From Candidatus Eiseniibacteriota bacterium (GTDB taxonomy: Bacteria > Arandabacterota > Arandabacteria > JAGLYR01), in the NCBI GenBank assembly GCA_023132135.1, contig JAGLYR010000017.1, forward strand, positions 1 through 44,423: a DNA stretch of 44,423 bases. The letters are read 5' to 3'. Position numbers and translations under genes: made by a program. Under the pieces are notes generated by a model. It was not told the DNA's origin. It saw nothing but the letters and a program-made list of their open reading frames with translations, and did not search any database. Below are positions 23,213-31,857 of the stretch, one piece after another (position 1 is the first letter of the stretch; every line of letters starts with the position of its first letter).

Positions 23213-24666
23213 AGAGCATCCTGGTTGTCGACGATGAGCCTTTGATCCGGGAATTCCTCACGGAAATCCTGTCCCGCAAGCGGTACCGGGTGGAGGCTGC
23301 CGCGGATGGGGAAGACGCCCTGTCCATGGTGAAGAAGGACCGCTTTGCCCTGGTCCTGACCGACTGGAGGATGCGCGGGAGAGATGGAATCTCGTTGCTG
23401 CGGGCGGCCCGGGAAGTCTCGCCGGACACCCGGTTCGTGATCATGACCGCCTACGCGACGGTTGAGAATGCTGTGGAAGCCATGAAGCTGGGGGCCTGCG
23501 ACTACCTCACGAAGCCATTCAGCGGCGAGCAGGTGGAGCAGCTGGTTGAGCGGATTCTGATGGACGGTGGAGCAGAAGAAGGGAATCCCTGGCGCGCGGC
23601 GAAGGGTGGGCCGGAGAGGCGGGTTCTTGTGGGGGGAAGTCCCAAGATGAAGGAAGTGCAATCCCTCATCCGGCTGGCTGCTTCTACGGAGGCTACGGTT
23701 CTCATCACGGGGGAAACAGGAACCGGGAAGGAACTGGTGGCCCAGGCTGTCCACGAGCAGAGCCGGCGGGGGGGGCGGTCCTTCGTCCGGTTCAACTGCG
23801 CGGCGCTTCCCGAGACTCTCTTCGAAAGCGAACTGTTCGGCCACGAACGGGGCGCGTTCACCGGAGCAATCCGGCAGAGGAGAGGACGGTTCGAGCTGGC
23901 CCACGGCGGGACACTCCTCATGGATGAGATCTCGGAAATGGCTTGGGGAGGTCAGGCCAAGCTTCTCCGCGTGCTGCAGGAGAAAGAATTCGAGAGAGTG
24001 GGGGGCGCTGCAACCCTCCGGGCGGACGTGCGTGTTATCGCGACCACCAACAAGGACCTGGCCCGGGAGATCCGTGAAGAGAGATTCCGCTCGGACCTCT
24101 ACTACCGCTTGAGCGTGTTTCCCATTGCCGTTCCTCCTCTGCGGGATCGCCTCGGCGACATCCCGGATCTCACCCGGCATTTCCTCCGGCTCCAATGCCG
24201 GCGCAACAGTCTCGAACCGAGGGAAATAAGCCCCGAGGCGCTGGATCTCCTCATGCGATACAGCTGGCCGGGCAACGTGCGTGAGCTGGAGAACTGTCTG
24301 GAGCGGGTGGCCATTCTGTCTCGAGCGGCCGTGATCGGGCCGGAGTGCTTCTACGATCTGATCGGGGAGCAGAATCCCGGAGAGGGTGAGCGGGAGGGGT
24401 ACTGGATTCCGGCCGGGACATCTTTGAAAGACGTGGAGAGCGCGTTTCTCATCCGGACGCTGGAGGAAGTGGGAGGCAATCGGAGCCTGGCAGCCTCTCG
24501 CCTGGGGATCAGCAGCCGGACACTGAGGAATAAGCTCCACATGATGGGTCGGATGGATTTCCTCAAGTCAACTCCTCAACGGGAGGTGGCGGCGGAGGGG
24601 ATGGAAAGGAAGAATGTTCCTCCCGGGATGGAAAGATCGTCTTCTTCCGGTTTCCGGATGCAGTAG
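23191..24666 (+). CDS. Sigma-54-dependent response regulator (FlrC/FleR-like)
   Basis: This 491-residue NtrC-type activator has a receiver domain with phospho-acceptor Asp58 and Lys108, an AAA+ domain with Walker A GETGTGK (174-180), the sigma-54-contacting GAFTGA (221-226) and Walker B LLMDE (about 242-246), and a Fis-type helix-turn-helix near residues 428-450 (NRSLAASRLGISSRTLRNKL). The GTG start at 23191 has AAGGAGG 4 nt upstream and lies inside the kinase gene. Because a sigma-54 promoter follows directly before flgB, this protein is the likely activator of the flagellar operon and of the methyltransferase gene at 13377. Confidence 0.92.
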   Translation: MPGSNTLKSILVVDDEPLIREFLTEILSRKRYRVEAAADGEDALSMVKKDRFALVLTDWRMRGRDGISLLRAAREVSPDTRFVIMTAYATVENAVEAMKLGACDYLTKPFSGEQVEQLVERILMDGGAEEGNPWRAAKGGPERRVLVGGSPKMKEVQSLIRLAASTEATVLITGETGTGKELVAQAVHEQSRRGGRSFVRFNCAALPETLFESELFGHERGAFTGAIRQRRGRFELAHGGTLLMDEISEMAWGGQAKLLRVLQEKEFERVGGAATLRADVRVIATTNKDLAREIREERFRSDLYYRLSVFPIAVPPLRDRLGDIPDLTRHFLRLQCRRNSLEPREISPEALDLLMRYSWPGNVRELENCLERVAILSRAAVIGPECFYDLIGEQNPGEGEREGYWIPAGTSLKDVESAFLIRTLEEVGGNRSLAASRLGISSRTLRNKLHMMGRMDFLKSTPQREVAAEGMERKNVPPGMERSSSSGFRMQ

Positions 24667-24730
24667 GCGGCGCGCCCAAACTGTACTGTAACGCCATGCG
24701 TAACAACAAGATAGGTGTGCAGGGGCTCCT

Positions 24731-24746
24731 TGGCCTGGAACTTGCA
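24731..24746 (+). promoter_or_regulatory. Sigma-54 promoter of the flagellar operon
   Basis: TGGCCTGGAACTTGCA has the -24 GG and -12 GC with exactly 10 nt between them and a full TTGCA. It ends 56 nt before flgB and just after the gene for an NtrC-type activator. Confidence 0.85.
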
Positions 24747-24802
24747 ATATCTGCCACCGGATAAGCCGGTTTTCTGGTGATGGAACTGCGGAGGGATCAG
24801 CA

Positions 24803-25198
24803 ATGACCCGCATTGGACAGATTGACAAAGGCACTCTCGCTGCGCTCAGGGGGATGCTGGATCTGAGCGCCCTGAGGCAGAGCGTGCATGCCGGCAACAT
24901 AGCGAACGCCGACGCACCGGGCTACCAACGGCGTGAGGTGACGTTTGCCGACGAGCTGGGGAAGGCCCAAGGGCGAGGGCTTCGTCCCAAGGTGACGCAT
25001 CCAGGACATCTTGACGCGGCGGTTTCCCGAGGCCGCAGGCTGGAAATCAGGGAAGTGCCGAGCGGCGACGGGAGTGGGAACGTGGATCTGGAAAAGGAAG
25101 CGGTGGCATTGGCGGAGAACGAGCTGCGGTTCAGTGTGGCGGCGAAACTGACGGTGCTGAGACTGCAGAGTCTCCGGAGCAGTATCAAGGGAAGCTAG
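24803..25198 (+). CDS. flgB: Flagellar basal-body rod protein FlgB
   Basis: This 131-residue proximal rod protein is recognised by the N-terminal rod/hook signature ALRQSVHAGNIANADAPGYQRREV and the helical C-terminus ELRFSVAAKLTVLRLQSLRSSI. It has the usual length. It is the first gene after the sigma-54 promoter at 24731 and is followed 22 nt later by flgC. It is assembled outside the membrane through the flagellar export system, so it has no cleaved signal peptide. Confidence 0.95.
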   Translation: MTRIGQIDKGTLAALRGMLDLSALRQSVHAGNIANADAPGYQRREVTFADELGKAQGRGLRPKVTHPGHLDAAVSRGRRLEIREVPSGDGSGNVDLEKEAVALAENELRFSVAAKLTVLRLQSLRSSIKGS

Positions 25199-25220
25199 GT
25201 AGGACCAGGGAGGGAAACGG

Positions 25221-25718
25221 ATGAGTGAAGAGCTCTTCGCGCCATTGGCGATCAGCGCTTCCGGGTTGAGTGCCCAGCGAAAGCGCATGGAGACCATCGC
25301 CAGGAACATTGCCAATGCGGACGCCACGCGGTCGGAGGAAGGCGGAGCCTATAAAAGGCAGAGAGTCGTCATGAGCAGCACGGACTCGCACGAGGCGGCG
25401 TCTAGGGCGACCAGCTCGCATCGCGTGTCGCTGAGGCAGACATCCCCTATGCATCTGGGTGGAGGTGCGGGGCGTCGCTCGCAGGAGCTGATGTTGCCCA
25501 AGGTGGAAGCAGAGGCAGTTGTAGACACCGACGCCGGGTACCGCCTCGTTCATGATCCAACCCATCCTGATGCCGACGAGGAAGGATACGTCCGTCTCCC
25601 GGACATCAATGCCGTGACAGAGATGGTGGACATGATGGCAGCGACCCGCGCGTACGAAGCCAATCTCGCGGCCATGCGCGCGTACAAGGCCATGGTCGCC
25701 AAATCACTGGAGATCTAG
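25221..25718 (+). CDS. flgC: Flagellar basal-body rod protein FlgC
   Basis: This 165-residue rod protein shows the family start (LAISASGLSAQRKRMETIARNIANADATR) and end (YVRLPDINAVTEMVDMMAATRAYEANL followed by AMRAYKAM). It is slightly longer than the common 135-150 residues because of a loop around residues 50-95. It follows flgB and is 5 nt from fliE. Confidence 0.95.
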   Translation: MSEELFAPLAISASGLSAQRKRMETIARNIANADATRSEEGGAYKRQRVVMSSTDSHEAASRATSSHRVSLRQTSPMHLGGGAGRRSQELMLPKVEAEAVVDTDAGYRLVHDPTHPDADEEGYVRLPDINAVTEMVDMMAATRAYEANLAAMRAYKAMVAKSLEI

Positions 25719-25723
25719 AGAAA

Positions 25724-26050
25724 ATGGCATTCGACATCAGCAGAAGCGTGCCGGTTCACTCACCCATTTCGCAGATCGATGGGATGAACGAGCAGGCTCA
25801 TCGCACAAAAGACCGCCTTTCGCAAGGGGGCCCGTCTTTCGCAGAGACGCTGCAAGGCTACCTGAAAGAGGTTGCGGAGATGGAGAGGTTGGCAGAGCAA
25901 CAGGTGGTGAGTCTCGCTCAGGGGGAAGCCACGAATGTTCACCAGGTCATGCTTGCCGTGGAAGAGGCGAACCTGGCCCTGGACCTGCTGATCCAGATCC
26001 GGAACCGTCTTCTGGACGCGTACAAGGAGCTTTCGGCGACATCCATCTAG
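25724..26050 (+). CDS. fliE: Flagellar hook-basal body complex protein FliE
   Basis: This 108-residue protein joins the MS ring to the rod. The family pattern is clear: SFAETLQGYLKEVAEMERLA, then GEATNVHQVMLAVEEANLAL, then QIRNRLLDAYKEL. It follows flgC by 5 nt and precedes fliF, the standard order. Confidence 0.95.
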   Translation: MAFDISRSVPVHSPISQIDGMNEQAHRTKDRLSQGGPSFAETLQGYLKEVAEMERLAEQQVVSLAQGEATNVHQVMLAVEEANLALDLLIQIRNRLLDAYKELSATSI

Positions 26051-26096
26051 TCAGGTCCGGCGGTGAGAACACTGGAACGAGAGAAGGAGCGGTTCC

Positions 26097-27605
26097 TTGG
26101 GAGATGAACTGAAGAGGATGCTGGCAGGCCTTGGAGCCCGATGGAATGGGATGGGGTCGGGGCAGAGATTCATGACGGTCAGCCTCCTTGCGGGCGCGGT
26201 GATCACCATTGCGGTGACCGCGTTTCTGGCGCAACACGCGACCTACGTGGTCCTCTACGCAGGCCTGGATCCCGATCAGGCCAGCGCGGTTGTTGAGGAA
26301 CTCCGGAGTATGGGCGTTTCCTACCGGCTGTCCGATTCGGGGCGGACGATCAGGGTCCCGGAAAAGGATGTCTACGCCACCCGTCTGGATCTGGCGGGGC
26401 AGGGACTTCCCGGCAACGGCGGTTCGGGCTACGAGATTTTCGACAACCGTGGATTTGGAATGACCAATTTCATGCAGCAGGTCAACTACCGGAGGGCCCT
26501 GGAGGGCGAACTGGCCCGGACTATCAGCGAGATGGACGAGATCCTCGGAGTCCGCGTGCATCTGGTTATTCCGGAACGCAGCCTGTTCATGGATGAGAGC
26601 AGGACAGGGACGGCTTCGGTCATGCTGCGGATGAAACCGGGGGTTCAACTCAGCCGCCGTCAGACCCAGGGCATCAGCAGTCTGGTGGCCGGCAGTGTGG
26701 AAGGCCTTGCAGCGGATGACGTGAACATCGTGGATTACTACGGGAACCTGCTGGCCGGAGGCCAGACCGGCGAGGGCTTTAGCGGGGAGAACCTGGCGCA
26801 GCTGGAAGCCAAATCGAGTATTGAGAGCTGGTACGAAGAGAAGGCCCAGACGCTCCTCGACCGGGTGCTTGGGCCGGGGAACTCCGTGGTCCGGGTCACA
26901 GCTGAACTGGATTTCGAGCGGTTGGAGCGGGACGTGGAGATGTTCGACCCGGACAACGCCGTCATTCGCAGCGAAGAGCTCAGTGAGGAAAGCAAGGGCG
27001 GGGATGGGGGAGAGTTCCTCAATTCCGTTACCAACTACGAGATCAACCGGACGGTCGAGAAGCTCGTGAAGGCTCCGGGAACCGTGGAGCGGCTGACCGT
27101 TGCCGTGACCGTGGATGGTCGTTACGAAACCCCGGAGGGCGAAGAAGGAGAAGAGGGCGAGGCTCGGTTTGTTCCCCGACCGGATGCGGAACTCCGGGAG
27201 CTGGAAGCCATTGCCAAGAACGCCGTTGGCTTCAATGAGCGCCGGGGAGATCAGTTCCACATCGCCTGCATCCAGTTCGCGGACGAGTATCTGGTCCGGG
27301 AGCAGAAGGAAATGAAGCATGTGGAGCGCCAGGTTCTCCTGCAGACGGTCCTGCGGTACGGATTCCTGCTGCTGGCCGTCGGGCTGGGTTCCCTTGTGCT
27401 CCTGAAGATTTTCCGGTCGGTAACCGGAATGCTGGCCGGGATTCGTCCTGCTCCCGTACCGGGAGTCGCCGGCGCGGCCGTTGAACAGGAGACGGCTGAC
27501 CGGGCAGAGATCGAGATGCTGGTGGGTCAAGTAACCAGTGCAGCGCGGAACAAACCAGAGGAATCGGCGACCCTGATTCGGAACATGATAGCGGAGAGCG
27601 ACTAG
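26097..27605 (+). CDS. fliF: Flagellar MS-ring protein FliF
   Basis: This 502-residue inner-membrane ring protein has transmembrane segments at about 26-45 and 421-439. Between them lie the ring-building domains (YVVLYAGLDPDQASAVVEEL, then YATRLDLAGQGLPG, RALEGELARTI and VHLVIPERSLF). It is a little shorter than typical FliF (about 550), mainly in the C-terminal FliG-binding tail. The TTG start has AAGGAG (26084-26089) 7 nt upstream. It sits between fliE and fliG. Confidence 0.95.
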   Translation: MGDELKRMLAGLGARWNGMGSGQRFMTVSLLAGAVITIAVTAFLAQHATYVVLYAGLDPDQASAVVEELRSMGVSYRLSDSGRTIRVPEKDVYATRLDLAGQGLPGNGGSGYEIFDNRGFGMTNFMQQVNYRRALEGELARTISEMDEILGVRVHLVIPERSLFMDESRTGTASVMLRMKPGVQLSRRQTQGISSLVAGSVEGLAADDVNIVDYYGNLLAGGQTGEGFSGENLAQLEAKSSIESWYEEKAQTLLDRVLGPGNSVVRVTAELDFERLERDVEMFDPDNAVIRSEELSEESKGGDGGEFLNSVTNYEINRTVEKLVKAPGTVERLTVAVTVDGRYETPEGEEGEEGEARFVPRPDAELRELEAIAKNAVGFNERRGDQFHIACIQFADEYLVREQKEMKHVERQVLLQTVLRYGFLLLAVGLGSLVLLKIFRSVTGMLAGIRPAPVPGVAGAAVEQETADRAEIEMLVGQVTSAARNKPEESATLIRNMIAESD

Positions 27606-27611
27606 GCAGCC

Positions 27612-28643
27612 ATGAGCGTGATGTCGGTGGTGGATCTCAATCCAATACAGAAGGCCGCCATCGTGGTGATGAGCCTGGGGCCCGGCGCGCAGGGGCTCCT
27701 GAAGGAACTGCCGGGGTCGGAGGTGGAGCTTCTTGCCGGCGAAATCCTTCAACTGGGAACCATACCGGAGAACATACGGGATGAGGTCCTGGCCGAGTTC
27801 ATGAATCGGATGGCCGCAGCCCAGACGAGGGGCGAGAGCAGTCTGGAGAAAGCCGCCAAGGTTCTCGAGGTCAGATTGGGGCAGGACGAAGCAGAGCGGG
27901 CGGTCCGGCGCATCGAATGGCGGAACAACGAAGATCTCAAGACCTTCGTGACGCGGGACCCGGAAAAATTCGCGGGCCTGATTGCAGACGAGCATCCCCA
28001 GGCCACCGCCTTTCTCCTGACGCAGATGGATCCGGATCTCTCCGGCCTGGTGATGGCAAGGTTGCCAGAAGACATGCAGCCCGACATAGCCTGGCGAATC
28101 GCGACGATGAAGGAACTGTCTCCGGAGATTGCCTCTCTGGTTCACCAGGCCCTGAGACCCGTGGTGGCGCCGGCGGAGGAAGAAGAAGGGAAGCCTGTCC
28201 AGAGGTTGGAGAAGTTGGGGGGCGAGCAGAAGGCCGCGGGCCTGTTGAACATGATTCCACTGGAGGTCCAGAAGACGGCCCTGGAGAACATGGCTTCCAG
28301 GGATGAAGATCTGGCCACGAAGGTGCGGAAACTCATGTTCGTCTTCCGCGATCTCCTGCTTCTGGATGACCGGGCCATGCAGCGGGTTCTGAAGGAAGTG
28401 GATCTGAAGGACCTCAGCCTTGGCTTGAAGACAGCGGATGAGGATGTCAAGGGCAAGATCTTCAAGAACGTTTCCGAGAGAGCCGCGGTGACCATCCAGG
28501 AGGAAATGGACTACATGACGTCCGTGAAACCGGATGAGGTGGTAGAGGCTCAGGACCGGATTATTGAACGCGTGCGCGCTCTGGAGGAACAGGGCGAGAT
28601 CGTGATTGATCGGGGAGGGGCGACACAGAATGCAGTCGTCTAG
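27612..28643 (+). CDS. fliG: Flagellar motor switch protein FliG
   Basis: This 343-residue C-ring protein binds FliF and the stator. Family features include QKAAIVVMSLGPGAQGLLKEL at the N-terminus, the middle-domain EHPQATAFLL, and the C-terminal torque helix region with MFVFRDLLLLDDRAMQRVL. Charged residues of the torque helix are present. The gene is 6 nt after fliF, and its end overlaps the fliH start by 14 nt. Confidence 0.95.
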   Translation: MSVMSVVDLNPIQKAAIVVMSLGPGAQGLLKELPGSEVELLAGEILQLGTIPENIRDEVLAEFMNRMAAAQTRGESSLEKAAKVLEVRLGQDEAERAVRRIEWRNNEDLKTFVTRDPEKFAGLIADEHPQATAFLLTQMDPDLSGLVMARLPEDMQPDIAWRIATMKELSPEIASLVHQALRPVVAPAEEEEGKPVQRLEKLGGEQKAAGLLNMIPLEVQKTALENMASRDEDLATKVRKLMFVFRDLLLLDDRAMQRVLKEVDLKDLSLGLKTADEDVKGKIFKNVSERAAVTIQEEMDYMTSVKPDEVVEAQDRIIERVRALEEQGEIVIDRGGATQNAVV

Positions 28644-29286
28644 GGTGATCCGACCGGCCAGGATTCTGGACGGGAGTTTTCAGGTCATGGTCCCGCAGGA
28701 AAGCGGGGAATCCGTGGAGAACCCCACGGGGCCGCAGGCCGAGCTCGCGGATGCCCGGCGACAGGAGCAGGAACTCCGTGCGGCTCTTGGGGATCTGGAG
28801 AAGCGTTGGGTTGAACGGGAGAAGGAGTTCGCCGGAGCGGAGAGCAGGGCGGAGGAGAAGGTGGCTGAGGCGGTGAAACGGTTGACCTCGATCGCGGACG
28901 ACTTCATGGCCCAGCGCGAGGACCTGTTCAAGTCGGCGGAAGAGACGGTCCTCCGCCTGGCCGTGGCCATCGCGCGGCGGGTCGTGGGGGACATAGTCGC
29001 AGTGAAAGAGGACGTCGTACTGGAGACGGTGCGGCGAGCTCTCGGATACGTGGTTGAGAAGGAGAGGGTCACCGTCCGGGTGAATCCGGAGGATCTGAGA
29101 ACTGTCCGTGAACACCAGTCGGAATGGCTCGACCTTGTTGAGGGAACGCGATCCCTGAACATCGAAGAAGACGAGCGCATACGAAAGGGCGGGTGTCTCG
29201 TTGAAACTGAAACGGGCAACGTCGAAGCACAGATCGAAAAGCAGCTCCAGACCCTGGAACGGGTCCTGGTCGAGACGGTGAAATGA
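28630..29286 (+). CDS. fliH: Flagellar export apparatus regulator FliH
   Basis: This 218-residue FliH/YscL-type protein regulates the FliI ATPase. The middle is a long coiled coil (about 30-90, ELADARRQEQELRAALGDLE), and the C-terminus has AVAIARRVVGD and RVNPEDLRTV. I use ATG 28630, with GGGGAGGGG upstream; a GTG at 28606 is also in frame. It overlaps fliG by 14 nt and fliI by 4 nt (ATGA). Confidence 0.88.
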   Translation: MQSSRVIRPARILDGSFQVMVPQESGESVENPTGPQAELADARRQEQELRAALGDLEKRWVEREKEFAGAESRAEEKVAEAVKRLTSIADDFMAQREDLFKSAEETVLRLAVAIARRVVGDIVAVKEDVVLETVRRALGYVVEKERVTVRVNPEDLRTVREHQSEWLDLVEGTRSLNIEEDERIRKGGCLVETETGNVEAQIEKQLQTLERVLVETVK

Positions 29287-30602
29287 GCCCAATCGCAATC
29301 GATACGGACAAGTACCTGGACATAGTCAAGCGAACCGACGGGATTCGTCTGACGGGCCGGGTGACGGAACTCATAGGGCTCGTGATCGAGTCCAGGGGAC
29401 CGGCCGTGTCCATTGGCGACGCGTGCCTCATCGAAGCCCGCCCCGAGGGACGGCAGGTTCGAGCGGAGGTCGTGGGGTTCCGGGGAGAGAGCGTGCTGCT
29501 CATGGCCCTGGGAGAAATCGGCGGGGTTTCCCCCGGGGTATCGGTAACGGCAGACGGTCATCCCCTGCGGGTTCATGTGGGACATGAGCTGTTGGGCCGG
29601 GTGCTGGGCGGGCTGGGCCAACCCATCGACGGGCGTGGCCCCACCGGAGCCAAGAGGACGCGTTCTCTCATCGCGACGCCTCCGGACCCGTTGACACGGC
29701 AGCGGATAGCGGAGCCGCTGGCTACGGGAATCCGTTGCATCGATGGGTTACTCACCTGCGGCAAGGGCCAGCGCGTCGGGATTTTCTCGGGAAGCGGGGT
29801 CGGCAAGAGCATCCTCCTGGGCATGATCGCGCGAAACTGCGAAGCCGACCTGAACGTCATCGCCCTCATCGGGGAACGGGGGCGCGAGGTCCGGGATTTC
29901 ATCGAGAAGGACCTGGGACCGGAGGGCTTGAAGAAATCCATCGTCGTGGCTGTGACATCCGATCAGGCGGCGCTCATCCGGCTGAAGGGGGCGTTGCTGG
30001 CCACGACCATCGCCGAGTACTTCCGGGACCTGGGACTTGACGTCATGTTGATGATGGATTCGATCACGCGCGTGGCCATGGCCCAGAGGGAAATCGGACT
30101 GGCAGTCGGGGAGCCGCCGGCCACCAAGGGATACCCGCCGTCGGTCTTTGCCTTTCTGCCAAAACTTCTGGAGCGGTCGGGAACCTCGGCCGTCGGCAGT
30201 ATCACGGGACTCTACACCGTGCTGGTCGAGGGCGACGACATGACCGAGCCGGTGGCGGATGCCGCGAGATCCATCCTCGACGGTCACATCAACCTGTCCC
30301 GGAAACTGGCTTCGGAGAATCACTATCCGGCGATCGACGTGCTCGACAGCGTGAGCCGGGTCATGATCGATGTCGTGGATCCGGAGCACCGGGGCGGCGG
30401 CGCGCGCGTCCGGGAGGTGCTGGCCACCCATCGAGACGCGGAGGATCTGATCAACATCGGAGCCTATGTGAAGGGGAGCAACCCGCGCATCGATTTTGCC
30501 ATCTCCAGGATCGAAGCAATCCGGGAGTTCCTGAGACAGGACATCGGGGACCGGACGGATTACAGCCAGACCGTGGGGCAACTGAAGGCACTGCTCAACT
30601 AG
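29283..30602 (+). CDS. fliI: Flagellum-specific ATP synthase FliI
   Basis: This 439-residue ATPase powers flagellar export. It shows Walker A SGSGVGKS (169-176), GERGREVRDFIEKDLG, Walker B region LMMDSITRVAMAQREIGLA and GEPPATKGYPPSVFAFLPKL. It has typical length and every motif is intact. It overlaps fliH by 4 nt and precedes fliJ. Confidence 0.97.
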   Translation: MSPIAIDTDKYLDIVKRTDGIRLTGRVTELIGLVIESRGPAVSIGDACLIEARPEGRQVRAEVVGFRGESVLLMALGEIGGVSPGVSVTADGHPLRVHVGHELLGRVLGGLGQPIDGRGPTGAKRTRSLIATPPDPLTRQRIAEPLATGIRCIDGLLTCGKGQRVGIFSGSGVGKSILLGMIARNCEADLNVIALIGERGREVRDFIEKDLGPEGLKKSIVVAVTSDQAALIRLKGALLATTIAEYFRDLGLDVMLMMDSITRVAMAQREIGLAVGEPPATKGYPPSVFAFLPKLLERSGTSAVGSITGLYTVLVEGDDMTEPVADAARSILDGHINLSRKLASENHYPAIDVLDSVSRVMIDVVDPEHRGGGARVREVLATHRDAEDLINIGAYVKGSNPRIDFAISRIEAIREFLRQDIGDRTDYSQTVGQLKALLN

Positions 30603-30618
30603 GGAGACTGACGGTTCA

Positions 30619-31077
30619 ATGCCGAAGTACCGGTTCAGACTGCAGAAGGTCATGGAATCAAAGAAGTGCGTGGAGGACCTGAAGAAACAGGATCTGGCCA
30701 ACGCGCAGCGGGTGCTGGATCGGGAAAAGAGCGTGTTTCTCCACCTGCGGTCCAAGGGAGAGGATTGCCGGCAGGAGATGCTCCGCCGGCCGCCTGGTCC
30801 GCTGGACGTGATTCGCGAGTCGATTCACCGCGCCCGCTTCGCTCGGCTGATGACGGACGTAGATCGGCAGGACCAGACCGTGAAGCACTCGTCCCGCAGA
30901 GTCTGCCACGAGCGGGAGGACCTGGTGCAGTGCTCGAAGGAACGCAGGATCCTGGAAAACCTCAAGGAGAAGGGTCTGATCGGGTACATGAGAGAGTGGA
31001 CGCGCCGGGAGCAGAAGGAGACGGACGAAGTCGGCAGGGACGTTTTCCTGCGAAGGGCAAATCGGGCGGCGAAGTAG
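30619..31077 (+). CDS. fliJ: Flagellar export protein FliJ
   Basis: This 152-residue protein is almost wholly a coiled coil, typical of FliJ, which links the ATPase ring to FlhA. The start KYRFRLQKVMESKKCVEDLKKQDLA matches the FliJ N-terminus. Sequence conservation in the family is low, so assignment rests on this start, the coiled coil and its place just after fliI. Confidence 0.88.
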   Translation: MPKYRFRLQKVMESKKCVEDLKKQDLANAQRVLDREKSVFLHLRSKGEDCRQEMLRRPPGPLDVIRESIHRARFARLMTDVDRQDQTVKHSSRRVCHEREDLVQCSKERRILENLKEKGLIGYMREWTRREQKETDEVGRDVFLRRANRAAK

Positions 31078-31107
31078 ATTGCCGGATCCTGCCACCAGGA
31101 GGGGTGC

Positions 31108-31857
31108 ATGGCGGGCGAAAACGAAGAGAAGGCGCAGAAAGAAGGGCAGAGCAGTAGTTCGCCCGGAATCAAGAAAATCCTGCTGGTGGTGGTGGGAGCC
31201 GTGTTTGTGTTCCTGGCCTCTGTACCGCTTCACCTCTACCTTCAGGGTGTGCTGAGTTTCTCGGCTCCCCACCTCAGGCCGGCGCCCGGCCACGCGCAGG
31301 TGGACAGTATTCTGGCTGTGGAGAGGGTGCGTCTGGGAATAGAGGTGGAGGAAAAGCAGGACGAACAGGAAGTTCCGTCCCGGCCCGGGGGGACAAAGCC
31401 CGTGGTGCCGGAGGTCGTTGCCGATGTTTCCGGAGCCAAAGCGGTGTCTCCATTGGAGGGAGCGGCAACAACGGAGACCCGGCAGGAAAACCCGGAAACC
31501 AGTCCCGGTGAAGGCAGCTCCATGCCCGGTTCCGCGGAGCCGGCGGAGGACCGGGGGCAGGAACAGCTCGCCGGGGATCTACAGGGCGCCGGTGGCGCGG
31601 ATTCGATCCTCTCAGCGGGCTGGCTCGCCGAACCCGTGCTCCCCTTCGATCCGAGCAAGTTGGCCAGGCTGGTTGCGGTTTACGAGAAGATGCGGCCGAA
31701 GCAGGTCGCGCTGATCCTCAACACGATGCCGGAAAGACAGGGGGTGATGATCCTTGCCAACATGAAGGACAAGAGTACAGCGAAGGTTTTGGCGGAAATG
31801 GAACCCAGCAAGGCAGCCCGCATGAGCGAGCTGCTGGTCAGGTGGGATAACCAATGA
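31108..31857 (+). CDS. motE: MotE-like protein (MgtE N-domain)
   Basis: This 249-residue protein has one membrane segment at about 22-45, a long low-complexity Pro/Glu/Ser-rich linker (about 75-180), and a C-terminal MgtE-N-type domain (KLARLVAVYEKMRPKQVALIL, then MILANMKDKSTAKVLAEM). MotE-like proteins are flagellar accessory proteins that assist stator or basal-body function. It sits between fliJ and fliK, the usual site, and overlaps fliK by 4 nt. Confidence 0.85.
   Translation: MAGENEEKAQKEGQSSSSPGIKKILLVVVGAVFVFLASVPLHLYLQGVLSFSAPHLRPAPGHAQVDSILAVERVRLGIEVEEKQDEQEVPSRPGGTKPVVPEVVADVSGAKAVSPLEGAATTETRQENPETSPGEGSSMPGSAEPAEDRGQEQLAGDLQGAGGADSILSAGWLAEPVLPFDPSKLARLVAVYEKMRPKQVALILNTMPERQGVMILANMKDKSTAKVLAEMEPSKAARMSELLVRWDNQ

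Noticed and set aside
23164-24540. A 458-codon minus-strand frame opposite the sigma-54 regulator
   Set aside because: The regulator has all its motifs on the plus strand; the opposite frame has none.
25947-28145. A 732-codon minus-strand frame opposite fliE, fliF and fliG
   Set aside because: It mirrors well-conserved flagellar genes in high-GC DNA. The product has no domain pattern and no start signal.
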